Shown: positions 10,280-19,171, counted from the stretch's first letter. The stretch: DNA of 64,000 nucleotides from Fermentimonas sp. (GCA_028709385.1 JAQVXD010000001.1:310001-374000), one strand, 5' to 3'. The notes: a model not told the origin generated them from the letters alone. Numbers and translations: made by a program.

Positions 10280-10294
10280 TAACCGGTTCGGTTA
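10280..10294. promoter_or_regulatory. inverted repeat upstream of STN-susC
   Basis: TAACCGGTTCGGTTA, an inverted repeat of TAACCG and CGGTTA separated by GTT. It lies 43 nt before the susC start codon, in the gap between the FecR gene and susC. This is where a promoter or operator serving the sigma factor's target would be expected. A role as ECF promoter element or operator is inference only. Confidence 0.35.
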
Positions 10295-10365
10295 GTATTT
10301 AAAGTATTTCTAATTCTTTCTCTCTTTAATAGATGTTTATTTTTCTCTCTCATAGGCTTTATTTT

Positions 10366-11550
10366 TTAATCAATTTCATTGGTAATATATATACGATTAT
10401 TCTCAATTTCATAGCTTGTGGATGTTAATAGTGAAATTGTTTTCATAACATTGTCCAGATTTTCAGAAAGCTGAATCTTTCCTGTGCAACTGCGTTTTTG
10501 TAAATCTACACCCTTGTCAAAATTAAAAGATAGATTGTAGTACCTTCCAACTTGTTGCAGTACCTCTGTCATTGGTGTTTTGTTGAGTGACAAATAACCA
10601 TCTTTCCAGCTTGTATAATTTTCAACATCAACATTCATTTTATCAAATTCCATTGATTCAGAATTATATATAGCTAATTCATTAGGATGTAGTGACACTT
10701 TTTTATTAATTCCATTCTTCGTTAAAGAGACATTCCCTTCTAAGAGCACTACTGTTGAATTTAGATCGTTATATGATGTCACATTAAAAGATGTTCCCAG
10801 CACTTCAACTCTTATGTCTTGTGTCATTACATAAAAAGGTTTATTATTGTCGTGTGCTACTTCAATATAAATCTCTCCCGATTTTAATTTAATTTCGCGC
10901 TCTTTTTCATTAAATTGAGCAGGGAATTCAAGAACTGTTCCGGAATTAAGCCAAACTTTTGTCCCGTCTGCCAGAATTAAATTAGTGCGTTTGCCAAATG
11001 GAACGATCAATGAATTTAATTCATCTTTCTTTAATTCTATTTTTTTTATCTCTTTATTGCTCTGGCTAACCTGAGCAATTCCTTTCTCATCAAGAGAAAT
11101 GTCGATATCCTCATCAAATAATATTGTGTTGTTACTTGTTACAAGCTGCACATCTTCGTTATTTAGCAATTCCCCGACTATCATTCCGTCTTTGATATCT
11201 GAATCAGTAACACTATCTGTGAAAAATTGAGTGAGCATTACAACCAGAATTGCAAAAGCTGCACATGCAGCAGCAGTTATTATTAAACCCTGTCGCAACT
11301 TATACCTGGTTTTATTCTTTATGGTAAATTGTATTCTATTAAGCAGTTCTTCACGTTCGGCTGTACTTAAATAATTCTTGTTTAAACCCTCATTCTTCAG
11401 ATATGATGCTGCTTTATGAATTTCTTTTTCCAGATGAGGGTCTGTTTCAATAAGATTATTCCAGTAAATATCCAATGATTCATCAGGAGCTAATTGCCAT
11501 CGGACAAACTTGATATCATGTAATAAATCAGTATAATGGATATTTTTCAT
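10366..11550 (-). CDS. FecR-family anti-sigma factor
   Basis: Inner-membrane anti-sigma factor that would hold the ECF sigma factor until the STN-SusC signals. The N-terminal about 80 residues are cytoplasmic, then one membrane segment (about 82-105, LIITAAACAAFAILVVML). The periplasmic FecR domain follows (about 183-290, including VPFGKRTNLILADGTKVWLN, then NSGTVLEFP, and DIRVEVLGTSFNVTSY). The C-terminal domain typical of Bacteroidetes FecR proteins (DUF4974-like) begins near residue 310 (PMTEVLQQVGRYYNLSFNF). Length (394) is normal. The sigma gene is 213 bp upstream on the same strand and susC is 128 bp downstream, the standard sigma/anti-sigma/STN-receptor order. Confidence 0.93.
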   Translation of the reverse strand: MKNIHYTDLLHDIKFVRWQLAPDESLDIYWNNLIETDPHLEKEIHKAASYLKNEGLNKNYLSTAEREELLNRIQFTIKNKTRYKLRQGLIITAAACAAFAILVVMLTQFFTDSVTDSDIKDGMIVGELLNNEDVQLVTSNNTILFDEDIDISLDEKGIAQVSQSNKEIKKIELKKDELNSLIVPFGKRTNLILADGTKVWLNSGTVLEFPAQFNEKEREIKLKSGEIYIEVAHDNNKPFYVMTQDIRVEVLGTSFNVTSYNDLNSTVVLLEGNVSLTKNGINKKVSLHPNELAIYNSESMEFDKMNVDVENYTSWKDGYLSLNKTPMTEVLQQVGRYYNLSFNFDKGVDLQKRSCTGKIQLSENLDNVMKTISLLTSTSYEIENNRIYITNEID

Positions 11551-11763
11551 TTTTAATATCTATTGTAAACAGGTAAAGGAAAACATGCTAATTTTACACA
11601 CTCTCTTAATAAAGACGATTGAGGAATTATAATATCCCCTTATTTTCTAAAAAACATGTAAATTTAACAATTGGTCGTGTTTAATTATTCGTCATTATTA
11701 AGGTCTGCGGGAGGATTAAATGAGCAGCATGAGTATTTAACTTATTTGATGCAGCTGCAGACT

Positions 11764-12303
11764 TTAATTAATTAGGAGGAGTATTGAGATTACTCCGTAT
11801 TTTTTTCGAAGGTTGCTTAAAGCTTTAGAAACCAGTTTTCTGCAGCTATGGATATTGATATCCAATAATTCAGAAATCTGTTTATAATCATATTCTTGAA
11901 CATATTTCAGATATATTATTTCTCGTTGCTTGTCTGTTAATGAGTTCAGCATCTCTTCTATTTCTTTTTTTATTTCCCTTCTCTCTTCTTCTTCAATGTA
12001 TTGATCCTCTATGTTTACGTTTATTTGAAAAGGTTTGACCTCTTCAGCTGCTATACCTTCTAATCCAATTTGATTTTTATTACCTCTTTGTATATCATAC
12101 AGCCTGTTTTTCAATGATCTGAAAAGATAGAATTTGATATTGGAGACTTCATCCAGAATTTGATTTTTAGCTGAAATATTCACAAATACATCGTGAATTG
12201 CATCTTTAACAACTTCTTTTTCAAAACCAAGGTATGTACCATATGTGAACAGGTCGTTCACATAGAGAATATATAAATTAGTCAGATAAGATGAGGTTTT
12301 CAC
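11764..12303 (-). CDS. ECF-type RNA polymerase sigma-70 factor
   Basis: Extracytoplasmic-function sigma factor of the Bacteroidetes-expanded group that pairs with FecR proteins. Region 2 is recognisable at about residues 10-75 (VVKDAIHDVFVNI, IKFYLFRSLKNRLYDI). Region 4 lies at about 115-170 (MLNSLTDKQREIIYLKYVQE then DYKQISELLDINIHSCRKLV), giving a helix-turn-helix for -35 recognition. There is no signal peptide; it acts in the cytoplasm. It is the first gene of the minus-strand PUL and is expected to drive the STN-susC operon, and possibly itself, when FecR releases it. The 213-bp gap to the anti-sigma gene is longer than the tight spacing common in such pairs. Confidence 0.93.
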   Translation of the reverse strand: MKTSSYLTNLYILYVNDLFTYGTYLGFEKEVVKDAIHDVFVNISAKNQILDEVSNIKFYLFRSLKNRLYDIQRGNKNQIGLEGIAAEEVKPFQINVNIEDQYIEEEERREIKKEIEEMLNSLTDKQREIIYLKYVQEYDYKQISELLDINIHSCRKLVSKALSNLRKKYGVISILLLIN

Positions 12304-12455
12304 TTGGTTTGTAAAGTATCAATATATTAGTAATACAAAATAAGCGAAATAAACCGAAAAAATAAAATGAAGATGTTTCGAGTACGTTTTTAACCAGCTT
12401 CAATTAAAGCTATCTTTGGTTCATACATGTGTTTCATACAGGACGATACAATTAT

Positions 12456-12495
12456 TTATCCCCTTGATAAGCGTCAAGCTTAAGCAAGGGGATAA
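12456..12495. repeat. long imperfect hairpin between sigma gene and TonB receptor gene
   Basis: TTATCCCCTTG (12456-12466) is perfectly complementary to CAAGGGGATAA (12485-12495). An inner stem TAAGC/GCTTA around a GTCAA loop extends the fold. It lies 31 bp beyond the stop codon of the receptor gene at 12527, so it may end or stabilise that transcript. No T-tract follows on either strand, so a classical intrinsic terminator is doubtful. Confidence 0.55.
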
Positions 12496-12526
12496 TTGAA
12501 TGTAATTCTATCTGATTATTATTATG

Positions 12527-14569
12527 CTACAACTTAATTGTAGCTCCGCCTGACAGCCATAATCCCGGCTGGGGGACGTTGCCTAAATCTACATGTTTGC
12601 TGTTAAATATATTGTTTGCATTAATGAATAGATCAATATTACGGAGCTTATAATTTGCTTTTACATCTAATATTGAGAAAGGTGTATAGTCTACTCTTTC
12701 GCCTGGTTTCAAATCAGCATAAAGTACATATGAGCCGTTTCTTTCCTGCCATCTGAAATTCCACGAAAGGGAAAGATCTTTTATCAGATCATGATGCAGG
12801 CTGGCAGTGAATTTATGTCGCAAATGATTAAGGGTGTAGTTTGATATCAGATCATCATCCACTCTTTCCTGATCAAGAATCATATATCCGGTATTAAATG
12901 CTGATAAGGGTTGATTATGACCAAACCACTCTTTCAGGTCGAAAGACAGATTGACTTCCATCCCTCTTTTATTTATTTGAGTGTGATTTGTAGACTCCCA
13001 CAATGCTTCGGGAGAAGGTTTTACCCAGTCTATCATATTCTTCCCTTCCATATAAAATGCGGCTATTGATCCTGTAACTACGGGATGGTTGAACTTGGCA
13101 CCCACTTCAAATGCTTCTGAAAGTTCTGCTTCAAGATTACTGTTACCTGTATGAGTTGCTGTTGTATAGTAGAGATCTGTGAAGGTGGGCATTCTGGTTG
13201 CCTTATTCCAGGATCCGTATAGACTCAATTTATCAGTTGCTCTGAAAGATCCGTTTATGGCAGGATAAAAATCAAACCTGTCTGTTACTGCAGTATTGTA
13301 GTTTAATAATCCTCCTAACGAAAGAGTTGCACGGTCGATTATGAAATTATGTTCTGCGAAGTAACTTATATTAGTTCTGTTATCAGATTTTGTGTATTTC
13401 CCGATTGTCTCTTCCATTGTATTTCCAAGAACATTACTCAATATTCCTTCATTCCTGAACTCACTTCCAAAACTTGTTATACCCAGTTGTGAGGCATATT
13501 GCATATGCAGATTCATACCGAAAACATCACTGCGGTGATAATTATGATCTGTATACCATGAAGGTATATCAGGAGAGCCCTCCCTTATTAGTTGAAATTC
13601 ATCATAATGCCTGCTCCAGTAAATGTGAGGTGTTATCTTAAGCTTGCCATTGGTCTCTCCTTTTACTGAGAAAAACAAGCCTTGTGTATCATCAAACTGA
13701 TTAGGAAATGCAGCAGTGTAAAAAGTGTTGGCACCATATGCTTTATCGTTGAGTCCTGTCTGGAAGTCGATACTTGCACCATTTATGTTAAACCTGCTTT
13801 GCCATAGCAGATTGTAGATATTGTAGTCGCTGTTGGATATATACCCGTCTGATCTCTTATATCCTGCAGAGAGTGAATGAGTGGATGTTTTACCTGCATA
13901 TGAACCTCGTGCTTCCGCACTGAAAAGACCATACATTCCACCTTCCAGCTTAGCGTATATATTTGCTTCACTATCTTTTTTAGTGATAATATTAACACCT
14001 CCGGAAAATGCACTTGCTCCATACACAAGAGAAGATGGACCCTGAACAATTTCTATGCGTTTAATATCTGATAAATTGATGGGAATGTCGAAGCTGTAAT
14101 GGCCTGTGTGAGGATTTGTAAGGTTAATTCCATTCAGAAGGATAGCTGTTTGATCAAATGATCCGCCTCTGAGAGTTATGTCCGCCTGTACGCCGTGCGG
14201 CCCGCGTTGCAGAATATCTACTCCTGCCACATAGTTCAAAAGATCTTCAATACTCCTTACCGGAGCTCGCTCAATCTCTTTACTTGAAATAACTGTCACC
14301 TGCTTAGCTGCCAGATTCAATGGCATTGCCACTTTAGAAGCGGTGACCACCACCTCATCCAGTTCTGTTGACGGGATTGAGTCTGAGGCTGTTTCAATAA
14401 AAATTTGTTCAACAGGTTCAACCGAAGTTGCATGAGCACTCATTAGTGCGCAGCCTGACAAAACACCAATGGTGACAGCCTTGTGGATGCTGTTGAAAAC
14501 ACTGTACGACTTGCGGGCAAATCGTTTGAAACGAAATGCTTTAGTCGCATTAAATTGTTTTTTATTCAT
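12527..14569 (-). CDS. TonB-dependent outer-membrane receptor, BtuB-like
   Basis: Outer-membrane TonB-gated importer of 680 residues, about the size of BtuB/siderophore receptors and far smaller than SusC. A long basic N-region and signal peptide are followed by the TonB box (TELDEVVVTASKVAMPL). The plug has RSIEDLLNYVAGVDILQRGP, GVQADITLRGGSFDQTAILL and IEIVQGPSSLVYGASAFSGG. The rest is barrel ending in an aromatic-poor GGATIKL. The plug most resembles receptors annotated as cobalamin or metal-chelate transporters in Bacteroidetes, but no B12 riboswitch fits in the 124-bp gap upstream and no partner ABC transporter is present, so the substrate is open. It is on the same strand as rsmD but probably has its own promoter. 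Confidence 0.88.
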   Translation of the reverse strand: MNKKQFNATKAFRFKRFARKSYSVFNSIHKAVTIGVLSGCALMSAHATSVEPVEQIFIETASDSIPSTELDEVVVTASKVAMPLNLAAKQVTVISSKEIERAPVRSIEDLLNYVAGVDILQRGPHGVQADITLRGGSFDQTAILLNGINLTNPHTGHYSFDIPINLSDIKRIEIVQGPSSLVYGASAFSGGVNIITKKDSEANIYAKLEGGMYGLFSAEARGSYAGKTSTHSLSAGYKRSDGYISNSDYNIYNLLWQSRFNINGASIDFQTGLNDKAYGANTFYTAAFPNQFDDTQGLFFSVKGETNGKLKITPHIYWSRHYDEFQLIREGSPDIPSWYTDHNYHRSDVFGMNLHMQYASQLGITSFGSEFRNEGILSNVLGNTMEETIGKYTKSDNRTNISYFAEHNFIIDRATLSLGGLLNYNTAVTDRFDFYPAINGSFRATDKLSLYGSWNKATRMPTFTDLYYTTATHTGNSNLEAELSEAFEVGAKFNHPVVTGSIAAFYMEGKNMIDWVKPSPEALWESTNHTQINKRGMEVNLSFDLKEWFGHNQPLSAFNTGYMILDQERVDDDLISNYTLNHLRHKFTASLHHDLIKDLSLSWNFRWQERNGSYVLYADLKPGERVDYTPFSILDVKANYKLRNIDLFINANNIFNSKHVDLGNVPQPGLWLSGGATIKL

Positions 14570-14693
14570 ATTTTATATTATTTAAAATGCGGTACAAAAA
14601 TACGAATAAATAATAAGAACAACCCGGAATTGTTTCCTGTAAAGATAAAATTGTAGCAGACAGAGATTAAAGTATGTGTCTTTAGTTTTTTAA

Positions 14694-15224
14694 TCAGGTG
14701 AATATGGAAAAGTGGACACTGCCATATTTGAGCTCTCTGTTAAATCTGGGGAGCATTGTGAAATCGTGAGATTTTGAATGTTCCAGAATCAGAATACCAT
14801 CGGGTCTGAGAAGATTTTTATCGAAGATAATATCGGGGATAGTGCGAACCTCCTTTAAGTCATAGGGAGGGTCTGCAAATATCAGGTCAAACTGTTCCCT
14901 GCATGTTTGAAGAAATTTAAAAGCATCAGCTTTTAACGGGTATAGCTCCTGTGCATCAAGTTTTTCCTTCGCCATTGTTATAAAACGCCACTGCTGATGT
15001 TCAGATTCTACAGAGACAACACGACTACAGCCTCTTGAAACAAGCTCCAGTGCAATACTCCCTGTCCCGGAAAAAAGATCAAGTGCAGTTACATCTTCCC
15101 AATCAATAAAGTTGTTAAGTACATTAAACAGCCCCTCTTTGGCGAAGTCGGTTGTCGGTCTCGCTTTCAGATTGGGAGGTACCTGAATTCTTCTTGATTT
15201 ATATTTTCCGCTAATTATTCGCAT
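14694..15224 (-). CDS. rsmD: 16S rRNA (guanine966-N2)-methyltransferase RsmD
   Basis: Methylates G966 of 16S rRNA in the 30S subunit using S-adenosylmethionine. The 176-residue protein begins MRIISGKYKSRRIQVP and continues ARPTTDFAKEGLFNVL, the family's N-terminal signature. It then has the SAM-binding loop LDLFSGTGSIALELVSRG and the catalytic FDLIFADPPYDL. Length is normal. Its start overlaps the end of the DUF3822 gene by 10 bp, so the two are translationally coupled on the minus strand. Confidence 0.95.
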   Translation of the reverse strand: MRIISGKYKSRRIQVPPNLKARPTTDFAKEGLFNVLNNFIDWEDVTALDLFSGTGSIALELVSRGCSRVVSVESEHQQWRFITMAKEKLDAQELYPLKADAFKFLQTCREQFDLIFADPPYDLKEVRTIPDIIFDKNLLRPDGILILEHSKSHDFTMLPRFNRELKYGSVHFSIFT

Positions 15225-16030
15225 AGTGCAGTAATAACATCTGTTGGTAACATCCGTATCTGTTCAACTGTTATATTTGCTTTAGGTTTCAATTCGACCC
15301 TCTCAACATTATTGATAAGTCTCTTAAGATCATTTACTACTGTTAAATGAGAATCTATTTCACCGCATAAGTAAAGATAGTCTTTAGTTTGATCCATTAG
15401 TAATTTTTCCCAGATACTTGCTATGTAATATGTTGTATCGGGCATATTATTTGCGGGAAATGTGACTGCAGATTGAAGTCTGTCTTCAAAGTAGCAGAAC
15501 ATGGAAACATAACCATCATGAAAATCAGCAAAGCATTGCTTATTGCCTATCGTTTTCTCATATGTGTTAAAAAAATGCAGAAGTGAAGATGTATGATGTT
15601 TAAACTCCGGATTGCTCAGATGCCTGGAAAGGAATGAATGTACCTCCTCGTCCATGTTATATACAATTGAATACTCCTGCGATTCAGAAGAATCGTGTAA
15701 TGAAGTTCCACTTAAATTTTGGAAATTGAAATCGATGATATCCCTATTTTGCCTTGCATCAAAAAATTGTTTAGGCACAAGAGTGTAGTGGGGTGAAACA
15801 ATTACAACAGTGGTTTTATTGAAAGGATATGTAAAAAATCCCTGATCAAAAATAATCTTTTTGATGTTTTCAGAATATGTCAACTTATTACTTAAGTTGG
15901 TCTTTTGAAAATGGAATATATCAGGATCAGACGGAGAATTAAAATAAAAAGAAAATCCATCCGGTGACAACCGAATGGATAATCTATATTTTTCTGAATG
16001 TGCTAAATCTATATTTTCCGGTAGAAACAT
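15215..16030 (-). CDS. DUF3822-family protein
   Basis: Conserved Bacteroidetes protein of unknown function, 271 residues, no signal peptide and no membrane segment. It has the family's two-part layout: an N-terminal half with LSIRLSPDGFSFYF and VVIVSPHYTLVPKQFF, and a C-terminal half with CFADFHDGYVSMFCYFEDRL and YLYLCGEID, reminiscent of the ASKHA (actin-like ATPase) fold of pilus-assembly PilM-type proteins. That structural comparison is inference. Overlap with rsmD and 21-bp spacing from the upstream gene indicate a three-gene minus-strand operon (16052-16759, this gene, rsmD). Confidence 0.82.
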   Translation of the reverse strand: MFLPENIDLAHSEKYRLSIRLSPDGFSFYFNSPSDPDIFHFQKTNLSNKLTYSENIKKIIFDQGFFTYPFNKTTVVIVSPHYTLVPKQFFDARQNRDIIDFNFQNLSGTSLHDSSESQEYSIVYNMDEEVHSFLSRHLSNPEFKHHTSSLLHFFNTYEKTIGNKQCFADFHDGYVSMFCYFEDRLQSAVTFPANNMPDTTYYIASIWEKLLMDQTKDYLYLCGEIDSHLTVVNDLKRLINNVERVELKPKANITVEQIRMLPTDVITALCE

Positions 16031-16051
16031 AAACTACATTGTAGTAACCAA

Positions 16052-16759
16052 TTATTCCCAGTTACCTGCATTGTTGTTAGCAACCACAAGAGAGCCTACC
16101 TGCATGCCTGGGAATCTGTCTCCCGGACGGTCAAGTACTTCCTGAATCTTCTGGGCAAGTAGTTTTTTGTCCAGATCTCCTAAGTAATCAGTATAAGGAG
16201 TTTTTGCTTCAAATACCTGAATAGGATACCCTGATGCTGTTATCAGTGAATCAACACCCATCTGGAAAGTTGTTCCGGCAGGTGCAAATGGAACATACAT
16301 TAGAGAATCAGCAGAGAAATTAGTGCGATTAGGGTATAGTACTTCTACTGCAGGTGAGAATAATGAATCTCTTACAAGCTGAGGAGCATTCATCTCATCA
16401 TCCCATAAACCGGCTTCTCTGATCTTTGCTTCGTTTCCGGTGTTGATGATTTCCATCGCTTTTACTTCTGTCATTCCTGATTCAAGCTGTGACTCAGTGA
16501 GATCTCCTGATCTAACGATTGTAGCAATTTGGCCTGTTTTTACAAAATTGATAAGTGTGTCAAAACTGGCGGTGTAGGTGCCGGTTTGTGAGCGTAAAGC
16601 AACTTGTGCTGTGCGGATATCCATCAAGCGCTGTATAACTGCCTGATCTCGTTTTGCGACTTCAGCATTGAAGTCAATTGGGCCCTGGATACTTTTCCAA
16701 CTTATCCAGGCTAAAAGAACAATGGCTATTGCTAAAAGCACTCTCATTACAACTTTCAT
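16052..16759 (-). CDS. conserved membrane-anchored hypothetical protein
   Basis: Not recognised by function. The 235-residue protein has one N-terminal membrane segment (about residues 4-20, VMRVLLAIAIVLLAWIS) followed by a helical stretch (DFNAEVAKRDQAVIQRLMDI). It then has RTAQVALRSQTGTYTASFDT, a pattern like the amino-terminal helix of type IV pilin-like proteins followed by a soluble domain. The remainder is predicted periplasmic. It is the first gene of the apparent operon with DUF3822 and rsmD. A pilin-like or secretion-related role with the possibly PilM-like DUF3822 protein is an inference that I hold weakly. Confidence 0.7.
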   Translation of the reverse strand: MKVVMRVLLAIAIVLLAWISWKSIQGPIDFNAEVAKRDQAVIQRLMDIRTAQVALRSQTGTYTASFDTLINFVKTGQIATIVRSGDLTESQLESGMTEVKAMEIINTGNEAKIREAGLWDDEMNAPQLVRDSLFSPAVEVLYPNRTNFSADSLMYVPFAPAGTTFQMGVDSLITASGYPIQVFEAKTPYTDYLGDLDKKLLAQKIQEVLDRPGDRFPGMQVGSLVVANNNAGNWE

Positions 16760-16815
16760 GGACTTTTCTTTTTTAATTTATATTGTTTTGTTATTGATTT
16801 TCTGATTTTAGACTA

Positions 16816-16823
16816 CAAATTTA
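16816..16823 (-). promoter_or_regulatory. candidate -7 box for the 16759-14694 operon
   Basis: On the minus strand this reads TAAATTTG, matching the Bacteroidetes -7 consensus TAnnTTTG. It lies 57 bp upstream of the ATG at 16759. No TTTG -33 box is visible at the usual 19-21 bp spacing. Confidence 0.35.
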
Positions 16824-16873
16824 GAAAAAGAATGATAATTATGCTACTTTTACAGGAAAAATAACCAAAAAAA

Positions 16874-18301
16874 ATGATAAATCACTTTTTTATTGAGAAA
16901 ATCAATGAAAATTTCCCTTATGACTTTACAAGTGACCAGTTACAAGCATTAGAAAGTATTACTGAATTTATTTTCTCGGATAGCGGAGACAAGATATTTT
17001 TACTTACGGGATATGCAGGTACGGGTAAATCTTCACTTATAGGCAGTCTTGTTAGAACAATGACACAGTTTAAACAGAAGACTGTATTACTGGCTCCTAC
17101 AGGCAGGGCTGCTAAAGTTTTTTCGGGGTACGCAGCTCAAAAGGCATTTACGATACATAAAAAAATATACAGGCAACAAAAGATGTCTGAAGGAACAATG
17201 CAGTTTTCACTATCCGAGAATCTGCATAAACATACTCTCTTTATTGTTGATGAAGCATCAATGATAAATAATGAATCGCCGGATTTCTCGGTCTTCGGAA
17301 CAGGGCGGCTGCTTGATGATCTGATTGAGTTTGTTTATTCAGCTGAGGGTTGCAGAATGTTGTTAATTGGTGATGATGCTCAGTTGCCTCCTGTGAAGCA
17401 GGAATATAGTCCTGCACTGGATAGAGAAATTCTTCAATCTTATTCATTAGAGGTCACGGAAGCTACTCTGAGGGATATCGTAAGGCAGGAAGTTGAGTCG
17501 GGTATTTTACATAATGCAACTTATCTGAGAGACTCGTTAGCTATGAATGCAACAGATGATTTCCCAAAGCTTAAAGTCGACGGATTTGCAGATGTCAAGA
17601 GGATAACAGGGAATGATTTAATTTACGAAATCTCGGATGCATATTCGCGTGACGGAATGGAGGAGACAATTGTAATATCCCGTTCCAATAAAAGGGTCAA
17701 TGCATATAATAACGGAATAAGAAACACTGTTTTGTACAGGGAAGAGGAGATTTCGACAGGTGATATCCTGATGATTACAAAGAACAACTATTTCTGGATT
17801 GAAGACTATGAGAACCTGGATTTCCTGGCTAACGGAGAATTTGTTGAAGTTACGCGGGTCAGAGGTGAAGAGGAGATGTACGGTTTCAGGTTCTGCAATG
17901 TAGTTCTTTATCACCGTGAATATGATGTTGAGTTTGAGGCCAAGATTAATCTTGATGTATTGCATACAGAGGTGCCGGGACTTACAGGTGAGCAAAATAA
18001 TCAGCTTTTCTCGGAAGTAATGGAGGATTACGGGCACATTACCCAAAAAAGACTCAGGTATAAGAAAGTAAAAACAGACCCCTTTTTTAATGCGCTGCAG
18101 ACAAAATACGGCTACGCTGTTACCTGTCACAAAGCACAGGGTGGAGAATGGAAAAATGTGTTTTTGGATATTGGTTATATTCAAAAATCATACTTGGGAG
18201 AAAGCTTCTACAGATGGTTATATACTTCAATTACAAGGGCAACTCAAACGTTATATCTTGTAAATTTGCCTGATGATTTTATTGAGCTTTCTAAAATATG
18301 A
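16874..18301 (+). CDS. RecD-like superfamily 1 DNA helicase/ATPase
   Basis: Predicted ATP-dependent 5'-3' DNA helicase of the RecD/Dda type, 475 residues, cytoplasmic. Helicase motifs appear in order: motif I/Walker A GYAGTGKSSL (about residue 45), motif Ia LLAPTGRAAKVFSG, motif II LFIVDEASMIN, motif III MLLIGDDAQLPPV, then the UvrD-C-like end with AVTCHKAQGGEWKNVFLDIG and motif VI YTSITRATQTLYLV. It is much shorter than RecD of RecBCD, and no recB or recC is nearby, so it belongs to the stand-alone group common beside rsmD in Bacteroidetes. It is divergent from the gene at 16759, with 114 bp between them. Its biological role is not established from sequence. Confidence 0.88.
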   Translation: MINHFFIEKINENFPYDFTSDQLQALESITEFIFSDSGDKIFLLTGYAGTGKSSLIGSLVRTMTQFKQKTVLLAPTGRAAKVFSGYAAQKAFTIHKKIYRQQKMSEGTMQFSLSENLHKHTLFIVDEASMINNESPDFSVFGTGRLLDDLIEFVYSAEGCRMLLIGDDAQLPPVKQEYSPALDREILQSYSLEVTEATLRDIVRQEVESGILHNATYLRDSLAMNATDDFPKLKVDGFADVKRITGNDLIYEISDAYSRDGMEETIVISRSNKRVNAYNNGIRNTVLYREEEISTGDILMITKNNYFWIEDYENLDFLANGEFVEVTRVRGEEEMYGFRFCNVVLYHREYDVEFEAKINLDVLHTEVPGLTGEQNNQLFSEVMEDYGHITQKRLRYKKVKTDPFFNALQTKYGYAVTCHKAQGGEWKNVFLDIGYIQKSYLGESFYRWLYTSITRATQTLYLVNLPDDFIELSKI

Positions 18302-18379
18302 TTACTTTTGTGTGTTTCATGGAATGAGCGACTCACATAAAGTGTTTGCCATAAGAATCATTAATTAAAGGAATGTCAG

Positions 18380-19171
18380 ATGTCTGAAAAAATAGCATTT
18401 TATATTGAACGGCTTCTTAGTGAGATAAAATCCTTAGAGGAAAGTGTGCAGGAGGTAAGCAACAGCGGAAATCTGCCGTTTTCTTTTTTCAAAGAATCAT
18501 TTAACAGGACTCATGAAATTACGGGATTGCTGCATGATCTTGAGTTTTTACAGGTTGATGATTTGAAAAGCCAGATGGAACGTTTGGTAGTTGTATTGTC
18601 CGAAAAAGAGAGAAAAGAACAGGAGGCTTCACAGGAGAGGGAAAGAGAAAAAGAAAGAGACAGAGAGTTTTTTTCGTCAAAAACAAAAGATTCCGAGTTG
18701 CCTGAGGATAGGGAACAAGTTTTGTCTGAGACAAATGAGAGTGAGACCGAAAAATCAGAAGTACATGCAGGAAACATTCACGCTGAAGGTTTTGTACTGC
18801 CTGAATACAGAAATCCGCATAAAACAGATGGCAGTCAAATTAAAAAGCAGGAATCTTCTGTAATTCAAAAGATTCAAAACGATACAAATACTGAATTTGA
18901 AAATAAAGTAAGGAAAAGTTTAGCTGATACAATTAAAACTCCTCCTGCTTTAGTAGACTTAAAAAGAGGAATAAGCCTTAACGACAGGTTTATTTTTCAA
19001 CGTGAACTGTTTGGTAATGACCGGAACCTGATGAACAGTACGATCGAGAAACTTAATAAATTTGAATCATACGAAGAAGCTGAGGAGTATGTAAGAGAGA
19101 ATGTGACTGTGGATTTGGATAATCCTGCTGTAATTGACTTTCTGTCGATTGTTAAAAAGGTATTTAAGTAA
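18380..19171 (+). CDS. conserved hypothetical, charged variable middle region
   Basis: Function not recognised. The 263-residue protein has three parts: an N-terminal helical segment (about 1-75, AFYIERLLSEIKSLEESVQE), a very charged, low-complexity middle (about 76-150, rich in E, K, R and S; EREREKERDREFFSSK), and a C-terminal domain (about 185-263). The last contains GISLNDRFIFQRELFGNDRN and YEEAEEYVRENVTVDLDNPA. The arrangement recalls Bacteroidales proteins whose conserved C-terminal domain follows a disordered linker. No signal peptide. It ends 13 bp before rsmI on the same strand, so it is likely co-transcribed with it. Confidence 0.75.
   Translation: MSEKIAFYIERLLSEIKSLEESVQEVSNSGNLPFSFFKESFNRTHEITGLLHDLEFLQVDDLKSQMERLVVVLSEKERKEQEASQEREREKERDREFFSSKTKDSELPEDREQVLSETNESETEKSEVHAGNIHAEGFVLPEYRNPHKTDGSQIKKQESSVIQKIQNDTNTEFENKVRKSLADTIKTPPALVDLKRGISLNDRFIFQRELFGNDRNLMNSTIEKLNKFESYEEAEEYVRENVTVDLDNPAVIDFLSIVKKVFK

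Noticed and set aside
11703-11762. GTCTGC/GCAGAC inverted repeat after the sigma gene as a terminator
   Set aside because: The arms are only 6 bp, are 48 bp apart, and no T-tract follows on the minus strand.
12456-12495. Hairpin as an intrinsic terminator
   Set aside because: The stem is strong but neither strand has a T-tract after it, so I list it only as a repeat.
14570-14693. Cobalamin riboswitch upstream of the BtuB-like receptor
   Set aside because: The 124-bp gap is too short for the usual roughly 200-nt element, and no B12-box-like conserved sequence was seen.
17618-18184. 188-residue open frame on the minus strand opposite the helicase gene
   Set aside because: It lies wholly inside a well-supported helicase gene, and its translation has no recognisable domain, signal or family pattern.
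18591-18863. Alternate-frame 90-residue lysine-rich open frame inside the charged hypothetical gene
   Set aside because: Its composition results from the low-complexity purine-rich stretch; the 263-residue frame has conserved-looking ends and tight coupling to rsmI.
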